From assembly GCA_031772625.1 (NCBI GenBank), contig CM062820.1, forward strand, positions 1,076,633,369-1,076,697,368: a stretch of 64,000 nucleotides of DNA. Direction: 5' to 3'. The translations under genes were made by a program, and so were the position numbers. How positions within the stretch are numbered: position 1 is the stretch's first letter; each line of letters begins with the position of its first letter. The DNA is from Pinus tabuliformis. Taxonomy: Eukaryota > Streptophyta > Pinopsida > Pinales > Pinaceae. The notes under the pieces are model-generated. The model ran no database searches. It was given only the letters and a program-made list of their open reading frames with translations, and was not told the DNA's origin. Positions 54,175 through 63,058 of the stretch are shown here, piece after piece.

Positions 54175-54319
54175 ATATCAAATCAAAATAAAGCTAAACT
54201 GCTAATTTGATATATTATAAATTAATGTTTTTAGAGTCTTGGTTGGTTTTAAAAGTTTCAATTTCAAATTTAAAATTAAAAAAGTTTTTAATATATTGTT
54301 TTGTTAAAAAACAATTGTA

Positions 54320-54475
54320 AGATTCGTAGGACTACATCTTCATTGGGACTACATCTTCATTATGTCCAATGTATCACCCCAATCGGGGAAGGGAATTGAA
54401 CCAATGACTTCGCATCGAGGAGTGCCTTAACAAGGAACCCGATCACCATCTATCCAAGACCCTGTAGACGTTTTT
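54320..54475 (-). mobile_element. Possible tRNA-derived SINE
   Basis: The minus strand has a perfect pol III B box, GGTTCAATTCC, at 54392-54402. About 45 bases upstream, TAGATGGTGATCGGG (54439-54453) is only a weak A box. An 18-bp direct repeat (GACTACATCTTCATT..) lies in the body. Ends and target duplication are not clear, so a tRNA-like pseudogene is possible. Confidence 0.5.
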
Positions 54476-54539
54476 TTTTGTTAATTTAAATTAAGCATAT
54501 ATTAATTATTAAATTAAATTAATATATTAAAAAAATAAT

Positions 54540-55975
54540 TTTTTGTTTTGTTTTGTTTTGCGTAAAGACTATTTCTATTAAAAAAGAGAAAAAATATGTA
54601 CAAAGAGGTTGAGACCTCAGAGGGGGCAGAAGCCAGCCCTCAACCAGAGATTCTGAGACATACAGATCCTTCTATCCGCCCTTTCAGGATTGAGAGACTT
54701 CAAAACATGATTTGTAAGACCCTGACATACAAGAAAGTAATCCAGTTCTGTGTCTAGCACAACAGTACTATCACCGACTGTGGCTTTGCTGATAAGCATT
54801 CTGCCATACCCTTCATAAACAAAATTAAAGCAAAAACAAGGCTTGCTGAGCCATGATTTGTTGCTGCTCATCGGCTCATATTGGCTCGCACCGATACAAA
54901 ACAAGCACTGAGACAAGAACAGTATCCAGAGACCCAAAACATAGACGCATAACATAAAATAAAATAGAACAGAGGCAAGAGTGCCACCAGTAGGCATTGA
55001 ACCAGAATCCTTAGACTTGTGGCGGAGAGTCGGGTGCATCCTTGTCCACCTGGCTGGAAGAGGCAATCCATGTGACGAATTCATTATCTTCATTCCCCTC
55101 GATACCGCCATCTGGAGGAATTACCAGATTCAAGATGCTACCTGGATGATGAACCGGCTCACAAGCAAGCACCTCGCACTGACTAGATTCTGTCGGAGGC
55201 TGAGGAGCCTCAGGAACAATGCTGTCTTCCTGCATGTTGTTGTCATTGAACACGACCCCAGCCATCTCCCCTTGAAGGACACTGTCATCCTGAGACTGAG
55301 AGGTGGTGGTGTGGGCCAAGTTGCTAGGCTTATCCTCCTCCTCAGCAACAATTACAGTGATGCTAGCTGACAACACTGGCCTATTGAGCCTGCTATGGAA
55401 GGTTAAGCGGGTTGTTTGAAAGGAGTTGTGCGGGAGAGGTCTAGCATGGCCAGAGGGTGGAGAGGACGAGGAGGCAGAAGCAATAGGGACAATGTTTTGA
55501 GGAGTAGAATGAGAGGCCCTGCCTCGATTACCAGTGTTGCCTCCACGGCGAGAGACTCCACGATGGCGAGGCATCTTCGAATTATCAGAGAAACCAGGTA
55601 AGGGAAAATGGCAGAGCCGAAGGGGGAAGGACTGAGCGCAGACGAACCAGGCAAGACTTAGAATCCAAGAGAGCTTCCAATCTGCCTGAACGAAACAGGG
55701 GTGCGGGAAGAAAATCAGGCGGAGGTGGAAAGAGCCGAGGGCAATGGCATAAACCAGACACCAGGCCATGGATAAAACATCGAGCATAGTCTCTCGAACC
55801 AAGCACGCATTGAATACGAACTGTGCGACCATAATTCTGTACTCTGTCCAATTGATATCGCATGCCATGGAGATGTGCGATCCTCGTCCACGAGCCAGGT
55901 GCAGGGACAACTGCCAGCAAGGAATAAATCCTCATAAATGTGCAGCAGTAACACTCGCATCCGGGTTTAAAAAAT
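54540..55975 (-). mobile_element. A-tailed retroposon of unknown family
   Basis: On the minus strand it begins near 55975, carries an ORF (55574-55011), then about 450 bp of 3' region, and ends in AAAACAAAACAAAAC-type tail sequence at about 54540-54560. The end resembles plant LINE 3' ends (TTTGTACATATTTTTTCTC). Flanks TTAAAAAAATAATTT and TTTAAAAAATAGATATTT could be an imperfect target duplication. It could be a truncated LINE, a non-autonomous relative or a retroposed transcript. Confidence 0.5.
55011..55574 (-). CDS. Unidentified ORF in the A-tailed retroposon
   Basis: 187 codons from ATG 55574. The frame is open upstream to about 55910 but there it encodes a Trp/Leu-rich stretch that looks like untranslated sequence. 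The N-terminus is basic (MPRHRGVSRRGGN) and then Ser/Pro-rich, the second half acidic. It is low in complexity with no known domain. The basic Arg/Gly start would suit a nucleic-acid-binding ORF1 protein, which is inference only. A second frame (55111-54617) overlaps its end and runs into the 3' region. Confidence 0.35.
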   Translation of the reverse strand: MPRHRGVSRRGGNTGNRGRASHSTPQNIVPIASASSSSPPSGHARPLPHNSFQTTRLTFHSRLNRPVLSASITVIVAEEEDKPSNLAHTTTSQSQDDSVLQGEMAGVVFNDNNMQEDSIVPEAPQPPTESSQCEVLACEPVHHPGSILNLVIPPDGGIEGNEDNEFVTWIASSSQVDKDAPDSPPQV

Positions 55976-57185
55976 AGATATTTTATCACATGATGAGAAA
56001 ATTTAAAATTTAATTATTTAGATAAGCTTGTATAATTTGGAATGTGTTTTCGGAATTTTAATTTAATTATAAATAATTATTAGGTGGATGGTAGGGATTT
56101 AACCTCCATGAAATATTCTAGAATTTTCATAGTAGTATACACAAATCAATGATTGAGACTTAACTCCAAAATAGTTGTCCTTTTTACCCTTTTAATTAAG
56201 TTAATTAATTAAAAAAATTGTTAAATGAACAAGTGTCATATGAAATGAGTTATGTTTTTTTGGGCATGTAGTATTGATAAGTCATAGTAATGGCCCATGA
56301 TATTATAACAAAGCCTATTTACAAATTAAGAATCTCCACGGTAAAGTAAGAATAAATCTGTATGGTTAGAAAATGTGTTCCATATTTTTCTAAATATAAA
56401 TATGTTTAATTTATATATTAATTGTTTTTATAACTAATAATAATTTAAAATAAAGTTATAATAAACTTTTCTTGACCCACACTTTGAAACATTTAGTTTA
56501 AAAATAAATTAATATTTTAAGATTTTAAGGTTTAAATTTTAAAATTTATGATTCAAAGATTCATGTACACTACAATTTAAATTTATGGTTAAATTTTAAA
56601 ATTTATAATTCAAAGATTCATGTATAATGAAATTTAAATTTTAGCCTTAAAGGACTTAGTGACAACCTCTAAACTTTACTGATAAAAATTTCAACCTTTA
56701 ATTTTAGTAAAATTTATAATAGTGGATTTCAACCCTTGGACTTTAATAAAATTTATAATAGAGGAAGGCGGTAAATAAAGAACTAGACAAATGCAATGTC
56801 AGAGAATATTTGTTATATATAAATTGTTTGGTGGATTCCCTTTTCATTTTATTTTTCCTACAAACATGTATTTCTATCGTGCATGAAACCTGTGCTTTTC
56901 AATTTTGGTATTATATATCCATTTGTTTCGAAATATTTTTTTATTAATGTCATATTTAATTAATTTTTAATATCCAAATTAAATTAAGTTTGTTATTTAT
57001 TTATTTTTAAAGTTTTTGAATTTTTTTTAATAATAATGATAATTAAAAGATTATGGCTAAATTTGATATTAAATTGATATATGAGATTTTTAAAATTTAA
57101 AGTTTATAAAGGTATATATATTTTAATCCTCTTTGAATTTGAATCTATAACATTTTATCAAAGAAACACATATGCTTAATCATCG

Positions 57186-57221
<36 letters not shown>

Positions 57222-57689
57222 TTTCTCTCCTTTATATTTATACTTTATTAATATGAAATTGAAATTTATAATTTCTCCATTCCACATACAAAAAAAATAT
57301 ATGTAAAATAAACAATAATGGGAAAATTTTCTAAACTATAAATCCATATCATATACTTAGTAGGTACTACTTCAAATCAAGAGTGAGGAGTGTTTACTTA
57401 TTGTTTTAAATTAAAAATGGGAAAATGTTTACTCATTGGTTATTAAAGAAAAATAAAGCATGTTAACAATGTTACTATTCGAGTGATGAAAAAATTATCT
57501 CATCAATTAAATAACTCACTTTTATTTAAACTAAATATTTCCATTTAAACAAATATATTATAATTATTCTATTTTTTAAATATAATTACTTTTAGTTTCG
57601 AGTTAATCAAATTCACTTTTAATTAGCATTAAATTTTTTCACGTTTAAATATTTATATTGATAAAATCTTGATAGCCTTAGTTTTTACA
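55976..57689. other. AT-rich DNA without a gene
   Basis: Very AT-rich. It contains a duplicated stretch of about 65 bp near 56525-56645 (AAATTTATGATTCAAAGATTCATGTA twice in variant form) and a TA microsatellite. No ORF or domain. Confidence 0.6.
57187..57217. repeat. (TA)n microsatellite
   Basis: About 31 bases of uninterrupted TA repeats. Confidence 0.95.
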
Positions 57690-57705
57690 ATTAAAGGCAC
57701 CTTCT

Positions 57706-58336
57706 GTGAATGGTCAGTCTTCAGGACCGAAGAGGAAGAAGGGGAAAGTGATTTTAAAGAAAGCAGAAAGGCTCAATCTAATTCTAGGGGTCGAAATTCA
57801 GATGTATGAAGTAATGAATGCATCAGAGAGAATAATAGTGGGACGAGTAAAGGGAAGGCAATTCACATCCAATTTCATCTTGGAATGGATAAAAAAGGAG
57901 TGGAGTGATGGTCCGGCTACACAGACAGAGGTCATTTTCCTGACCAGGGTTTGTTTCATGGTAATATTTTTGAATGTCGAAGCTGTTGAATGGGTGCTTG
58001 AATGGAACTAGGGTTTTGGGAAAGCTCTGATTTTCTTTAAAAAATGGACTCCTCTTTGATTCTCAAAGATAAAGATTAGAAGAATTTCCTATGTGGGTGT
58101 GCCTTCCATCCCTTGCTCCTCATCTCTGGTTGATGGATGTGTTCAGGGTGATTGGAAGCATTCTGGGTACTTTCCTAGATGTCGATATGTCCTTTCATGT
58201 GACTAAGGAAAGGAAGGCGGCACACATCCTAGTAAGGTTGGAATCAAGGGAAGGTTTGGTAGATATGATGCGGATTTAGGTGGATGGATACTCCATCACA
58301 CAATTACTCGATTATGAACAACTGCCTTATAGATTC
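57706..58336 (+). pseudogene. LINE-F ORF1, N-terminal part
   Basis: Piecewise translation gives the plant LINE ORF1 pattern: IIVGRVKGRQFTSNFILEWI near 57830-57890, TRVCFMVIFLNVEAVEWVLEWN near 57943-58008, FFKKWTPL near 58036, then LPSLAPHLWLMDVFRVIGS near 58100-58160, ILVRLESREGL near 58228 and LLDYEQLPYR near 58308-58337. This is the DUF4283 type with the run-up to a zinc knuckle. TAG and TGA codons and a frameshift break it. Insert-G interrupts it exactly before the knuckle. Confidence 0.85.
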
Positions 58337-58587
58337 TGTTATCATTCAAGAAAAAATTTTAAGATTGTTCACATCAGTTCAATTGTTTGTCAAAGGGTTG
58401 GTGTCAATTTTGGGTCTAGTCTTTTCATCTGGTTTTAGAGTCTAAATAGTTTGAATAGGAGTCTTGTTAAGAGTATTGTTGGTATGTATAAAGGGGTCAA
58501 TTCTCTGTCTTAGTCTATCATTGGTCTCACATCTCACATGGATATCATATGTCCAAACTCGTTTCAAAGCTGAAATTGTTTAGGTGT

Positions 58588-58625
58588 TTTCGCAGCGCAA
58601 CATGTTTCATGTGATTTCGTAGCGC
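58588..58625. repeat. TTTCG(C/T)AGCGC motif pair left of the DDB1 piece
   Basis: TTTCGCAGCGC at 58588-58598 and TTTCGTAGCGC at 58615-58625. The same 11-mer occurs as both arms of the palindrome at 61062-61087 on the other side of the captured gene pieces. Confidence 0.6.
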
Positions 58626-58740
58626 AGAAGCCCGGTCTAGGTGATTTTGTGCAGATCCATAGCAAATCTCACCCAGCTGTCATACTTATCAGAATCCGCT
58701 GTGTTTTAGCTCGTTAGGTGTCTTGCTATTGGCACATGTT

Positions 58741-58902
58741 GCAGTTGTTGCTGAGAAGAAGACAAAGGGTTCTGTTTACGATCTGAATGCATTTAATGGA
58801 AAGTTGCTTGCTGGCATCAATCAAAAGATTCAGTTATACAAAAGGGAGCTCCGTGATGATGGTTCAAGAGAATTGCAGTCTAAATGTGGCCATCATGGGT
58901 AC
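58741..58902 (+). pseudogene. DDB1: DDB1 fragment 1
   Basis: About 54 residues read like plant DNA damage-binding protein 1, the adaptor of CUL4 ubiquitin ligases, in its C-terminal propeller (KTKGSVYDLNAFNGKLLAGI, INQKIQLYK, LRDDGSRELQS, GHHGY). The frame is open but the match stops abruptly after GHHGY, where unrelated sequence begins. The next part of DDB1 that I recognise is at 60874. About 130 residues expected between them are absent. A non-functional fragment. Confidence 0.85.
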
Positions 58903-59100
58903 ACTGCAGCAGCAGAGGCCATAACATTATTAATATTAACAATACCCGGATTGGACTGCCTGGGAAAGGGCCTCAATGAGGTGGCCCGGAGCGCGTTGAA
59001 GCCATTGTTGACTGGGGTGCCCTTCTGCCTATTTCTGTTAATATCTACTAAGAATTCAAGACTCATGCCTGAAAGGAAGAAAACGAACCAATAGAACAAG
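58903..59100 (+). other. Unassigned spacer between DDB1 and CwfJ pieces
   Basis: About 200 bp open in the DDB1 frame (AAAEAITLLILTIPGLDCLG..) but with no resemblance to DDB1. Its origin is not recognised. Confidence 0.4.
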
Positions 59101-59423
59101 CTACTTTCGCCAATCAGCCTCAGCAGTTTGTATGTAACAAAGATCCGTTCTCAGAAGGTGCAGAGTGCAAGTTTCGCCATAGTTCAGATGATGGTAGGTG
59201 TAGTGATTTGCTTCCGCCCCGCATATGCTTTGATTTTGTCAAAAAAGGTAGATGCGATAAAGGGGATGACGACAGATTTAGCCATGACCCAGATGCTGGA
59301 AAGAAAAGGAGAAACACAGTGTCTAATACACATCAGCCCTGCTGGTTTTGCTTGTCAAGCCCTAATCTAGATACTCATCTTGTAGTGAATGTAGGGGACA
59401 ATTTCTACTGTGCGCTAGCCAAG
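59101..59423 (+). pseudogene. CCCH zinc-finger / CwfJ-like gene, fragment 1
   Basis: Open for about 107 codons. CCCH-type fingers are readable ([16 protein letters not shown] and [20 protein letters not shown]), the second with Asp where the third Cys is expected. They are followed by [16 protein letters not shown] and FYCALAK, the start of the CwfJ domain of CWF19-like splicing and RNA-debranching-associated proteins. Directly after ...CALAK comes GTATTT, a plausible 5' splice site, and the coding match ends. That suggests capture of genomic DNA with intron sequence. Confidence 0.78.
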
Positions 59424-59800
59424 GTATTTGAAACCGAGTTTAGTCGATGCTTTTTATAAGCGAAGGGTTTCTTATTTGGCGATAAGTTTCAGAGAATTTG
59501 GATTCCCTTCTGAAGGAGCGTAGTATTATTTCAAGCAGTTGAAAGTTTCTTGGCTTGTGATGATTTTGTCATCTTCTTTTTCATCTGTTCCAGAGCTAGT
59601 CCATTGTACGCCTGTAGATACAAATAAGGAAGATTTTCTCAAGCCTCCGGTAAAGATGAAGATGGGTACCTCTGTATCCAATTTTTCTGTGGTCAGAGCT
59701 CCAGGTGAAAAAGTTTCATGTTTCATTGCATCCCATTCTGCTTCTACATGGGAATATAAAGGCCAAAGTCAGTCGTCATGGTGTGGATATGTGAAGTTCA
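59424..59800 (+). other. Probable intron or unidentified captured sequence
   Basis: Starts at a GT following the CwfJ exon. A frame at 59539-59853 is open for about 104 codons but I do not recognise it. It may be an intron or part of the next captured gene. Confidence 0.4.
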
Positions 59801-60562
59801 ATAAACTAAGAATGCACGGAAAAAGTTTTGTGATGAGATTTCTTTTGGTCTAAAAGATAGGGAGATTTCTCTTGCAAAGGCTATGTTATTGATTGCTGTC
59901 GAGGATGAAGCATTTATGTCTTATAATCGAGATATGGATGCTCGAGCAGTTGTAAAGGAGGGGCGAGAAGCTCCCAGTCTGTCAAAGGTTACCTACGAAT
60001 GGGCAAGCTTAGATGCCTTTCCACTAGCTGGCAGAAGCATTATAGCACGGTTGTCTGAGCTTGACATTATAGCAAAACAAGTGGAAGCAGAGTTAGTATC
60101 AAAAGAAATTGGGTGCCATTTGTTGCAAGTTTTGGAGGCGGTGAATTTTGTTCTTTTTGAGGCTTTACTAGGTCATCTCTTCTTAACAATCCAAAGCAGT
60201 CATACTTGCATCAAGTGCTAAAATCTGCATCTGGAAGTGGAATAATGCTGAGCATAATATATATTGAAGTTTGCCGAAGACTTGGAGTTACTATTGTAGG
60301 AGCTCGTGTTGGGGAAAATTTTTTGATATGGCCCAAAACTGAATACACTGAGGAGCTTTTTCAACTATCTGAAGGAGAAAGCTGGTTTGCTAAAGTAAAT
60401 GTGGTTGTGTTAAACATCTTGGATCAAAAGCTTTCGATTTGAACAGCAGATCACTTCCAGATATTGAGCTTGGATCAAACAGAGACATAATTGCAGTTGC
60501 TTTGGCAAATCTAAAAAGGCTTTATTGTAAGCATGGAAATGCAATGATTATATTTGAAAAGT
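59801..60562 (+). pseudogene. SirB1-like (transglutaminase-core) gene fragment
   Basis: About 250 codons with a frameshift near 60160-60200. Readable: ISLAKAMLLIAVEDEAFMSYN, LDAFPLAG, EAELVSKEIGCHLLQVLEAV, then MLSIIYIEVCRRLGVTIVGA, ENFLIWPKTE and GSNRDIIAVALANLKRLY. This matches the plant chloroplast-type protein annotated with a SirB1 N-terminal / transglutaminase-like domain, as I remember it. Function in plants is poorly known. Both ends are abrupt, and it lies between the two CwfJ pieces. Confidence 0.65.
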
Positions 60563-60576
60563 AATTGAATCTAAGG

Positions 60577-60800
60577 ATCGTTAATCATGCTCATTTACAG
60601 GTTGTTCCCATACCTTTGGCCAAAGCACCAGCTGTGTGAAGTGAATTTTAAAAGGCAGGGAAGAAGTTAGGATTTGAGTTTGATGTGATTAGACCTGGAG
60701 AGAATGATATTGATGTCAGAATGTCATTGAAGAAAGTGTTACATGGAGAAATGGGCTATTTCTTTGTGGAGCACCTGATTCAGTTGGTCATTCTGGAAAT
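60577..60800 (+). pseudogene. CwfJ-like gene, fragment 2
   Basis: The frame reads NHAHLQVVPIPLAKAPAV, stop, then KKLGFEFDVIRPGENDIDV and GEMGYFFVE, a later part of the CwfJ domain. It includes the histidine-containing HAHLQ motif of the HIT-like fold. Two stops interrupt it. The part of the protein expected between fragment 1 (ending CALAK) and this one is missing, replaced by the SirB1-like piece. Confidence 0.75.
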
Positions 60801-60873
60801 GCTATTGCAACTGATAAAGGGAAAACAGGCAATGTATCCATTAATCAGCCAGTGAGGTACCAGCCAGCTTCAT

Positions 60874-61047
60874 ACAGTTATATTTGGAACAGTCAATGGT
60901 GTTATTGATGTCATTGCATCTTTTCCTCAGGAGAAATATCTGTTTCCTGAAAAGTTGCAAGCAAATCTTTTCAAAACAATCAAGGGAGTAAGGTGCTTAA
61001 GCCATGAACACTGGCAATCATTTAGCTATGAAAGGAAGACTGTGTTT
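60874..61047 (+). pseudogene. DDB1: DDB1 fragment 2
   Basis: About 58 residues open: TVIFGTVNGVIDVIASFPQ, LFPEKLQANLFKTIKGV, LSHEHW and KKTV-like ERKTV. This is the DDB1 region close to its C-terminus. The match ends before the expected conserved C-terminal helix region. Together with fragment 1 it brackets the CwfJ and SirB1 pieces. Confidence 0.85.
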
Positions 61048-61061
61048 TTGAAATTACACAT

Positions 61062-61087
61062 CAGTTTCGTAGCGCGCTACGAAACTG
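61062..61087. repeat. Perfect 26-bp palindrome
   Basis: Arms CAGTTTCGTAGCG and CGCTACGAAACTG, with no spacer. It sits just past DDB1 fragment 2. The arm contains the 11-mer TTTCGTAGCGC also found left of DDB1 fragment 1. Confidence 0.9.
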
Positions 61088-62332
61088 CTGTAGGTGATGA
61101 TTTTAACGCAAATCAAGCAGTTTGAATTATGAGCGGGAATTTTGAAAGGGAAACGTCTAAAGGGTATGCAAGAACATCATCTGGAGCTGCCAACAGTAAA
61201 TCAGGTCAAGACAGGTGGATGCTTAAAAAGGTTGAATATTCAAATTCAATTTTAAATTTTTGTTGTTGTAAAGCCCCTTTATCACCGTTCAAGATACAAC
61301 AAACGAGTTGCCTGTAAGAAACTTTTTGCCTGCACACATGTTCATAGACAAAGCTTACAACGCATCAAAAACGTGGCAGTCTTCCACATTTTGGGTAATT
61401 AAAGGCTAAAGTACATGCTTCTGTGCATTCGAATATAATGGGGAAAACTGAAGCCGAGAAACAAGGGTAGTCTCCTGATATTTCTGAGCAGTTAAACAGA
61501 TTCAGCATTCAAGGTCAACATGGACCATTAAACATCCAGCTCAGCCAAACTAAAAGAGGACCAGGTGTCAAAGGACGAGGAGAAACCATTATGCATGTAA
61601 TATGGAGTTAGAGTCATAGTTGATTTAGAACTCTAAAAAAACTCCAGTCATCACTTTGTTGTATTTATTAGTTAGTTAAATGGTTGATAGGTGTCATTAG
61701 AAGTAGTTTTCGAATTCCCCTCATGCTGGAGGAGGAATCTCGATCAGGTAGAATAGGAACTCTATATATAGCTGAAGCAGCAATGTAATGGGGGTTGGAA
61801 AACTTTATGACAGAGCATTGTATTTGGCTTATGTAAAGACTCACTTGCAGTAATATAATTTTGATTTTACTTCTCAGGATTCATGAAGGATTGCTTATAT
61901 TCAGAATGTGTGATGTTGTCCTTTTCTTAGTTTTATTGACAGTGGTATAAATGTATAATCACTCAGAATTCACTGAATGTGCTTTGATTTCCTGTATGCA
62001 TCTATAAACTGTGTGTTTCCATATGAGTGTATGTTCTGAATATTCAAATGCTGAATGCCCTGACTTCCATGTAAGGTCAAGATCTTTGTTATATCAAGGT
62101 GTTGTTGACTCCATAGGCCCAATGGATACTTGTTTAATGTATTTCCAGTAGTTATATTTGTCACAGTTGTTCTACAAGAGTTAGCCATCTTATTTTAAAT
62201 CAAAATCATTAATACATCCAAAGAGAGCCCTCTTAGGTTGAGGAGGCTAAGCCTCAGCCTAAAGTAGGTTTGAAATAGTTACTTGAAGTCTTCCTGGTCT
62301 GCAGCCTTCCAAGGCCTGATTTTGAGATAACA
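61088..62332. other. Right part of insert-G, no gene recognised
   Basis: About 1.2 kb. Near 61760 there is CTCTATATATAGCTG followed by G-rich and T-rich stretches that look like a promoter or LTR U3/R region, but no second copy exists in the insert. No ORF with a known domain. Confidence 0.4.
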
Positions 62333-62948
62333 TATTCCACCGCTGCCACAAGCACGGTCACTTGGCGAGGGATTTTCCCTTGGGGTTTAGACAACGTAGA
62401 AAGAATAGGGTTGAGCTTGTTCAAGATATGCGGTTTCAAACTGATGATGAAGTTATGGAGCAACTGGAAATGCCTAGGGATCAACATGAAGAGGCATTGG
62501 TTCAGTTAGTGGTTCAGGAGGTTCAATTGGAAATCCTCGATGATGAAGAAGCCATAGTGAATTCACTCATGTGGGATGAGATGGCTGAGGTGGAGGCATC
62601 TCATCCTGGGGTACTGTTTCTCTCCCTTCTCCCTCTCATTCGTTTCTGTTAATGCCCCAATTGGACTCTGTTTTTGGGCCTGGTCCTTCCAAGCCTTCTA
62701 CTGAAGTTTTATCTCCATGTTGTAACATATCTTTGGCTCTCGACAATATCATCACATCAATCCTGGATTTAAATCTATCTGGTCTCTCATTGATTGGATC
62801 CGGTTTTCACCATCCATCAGAACTCCTCCCTGAAAATTCCCATTATAACCTTTGGCCTCGGGAAAAAATAGAACATCCTAAGGAACATGTGGGTGGTCTC
62901 AGCCTTATTCATGATGTTTTCATTCCTCCTAAGACCCGTGGCTAGAAA
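62333..62948 (+). pseudogene. LINE-F ORF1, zinc knuckle and C-terminal part
   Basis: Resumes with RCHKHGHLARDFPLG at about 62340-62385, a Cys-Cys-His-Cys knuckle in which the first and last Cys are changed. An acidic C-terminal region follows (about 96 codons open at 62362-62652), then a second piece to 62945. Stops at 62650 and 62943 end the pieces. Confidence 0.8.
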
Positions 62949-63058
62949 ATGAACATTTCAAAGTTCCAGATAAAAGAAAAGCTTGACATTGCTGATGGAA
63001 AAAAGCTCTCCCTTAAAGGGTCGCTTAGAGTAGCAATGACCCAAGTGGTGGTTTCCAA

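Larger units (their letters stand above)
58337..62332. mobile_element. Insert-G: 4.0-kb insertion carrying host-gene fragments
   Basis: Its edges are fixed by LINE ORF1: removing 58337-62332 and one copy of the short flank restores the reading frame into the zinc knuckle. Ends are inverted (TGTTATC at 58337, GATAACA at 62332), flanked by GATTC and TATTC (4 of 5 identical). Inside are pieces of a DDB1 gene, a CCCH/CwfJ gene and a SirB1-like gene. No transposase, RT or paired LTR is visible. The class is unknown, and the TG...CA ends with a 5-bp flank would suit an LTR-type integrase. Confidence 0.75.

Noticed and set aside
55575-55910. N-terminal extension of the 55011 ORF as a membrane protein
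   Set aside because: The extension is hydrophobic but Trp/Cys/His-rich and its codons look random. The ATG at 55574 with a basic start is more convincing.
58741-61047. A functional DDB1 gene with long introns
   Set aside because: The middle of the expected protein is absent and unrelated coding sequence fills the gap. Fragment ends do not look like exon borders on the DDB1 side, and the whole lies in a transposon.
58615-61084. TTTCGTAGCGC pair as terminal inverted repeats of a DNA transposon
   Set aside because: Flanking bases show no target duplication of 3 or 8-10 bp. Kept as a finding only for the motif coincidence.
58337-62332. Insert-G as a Helitron
   Set aside because: Its edges, fixed by LINE ORF1, lack the 5' TC and 3' CTRR ends and are not between A and T. 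The 26-bp palindrome at 61062 is not followed by CTRR at the expected distance. A Helitron lying wholly inside the insert cannot be excluded.
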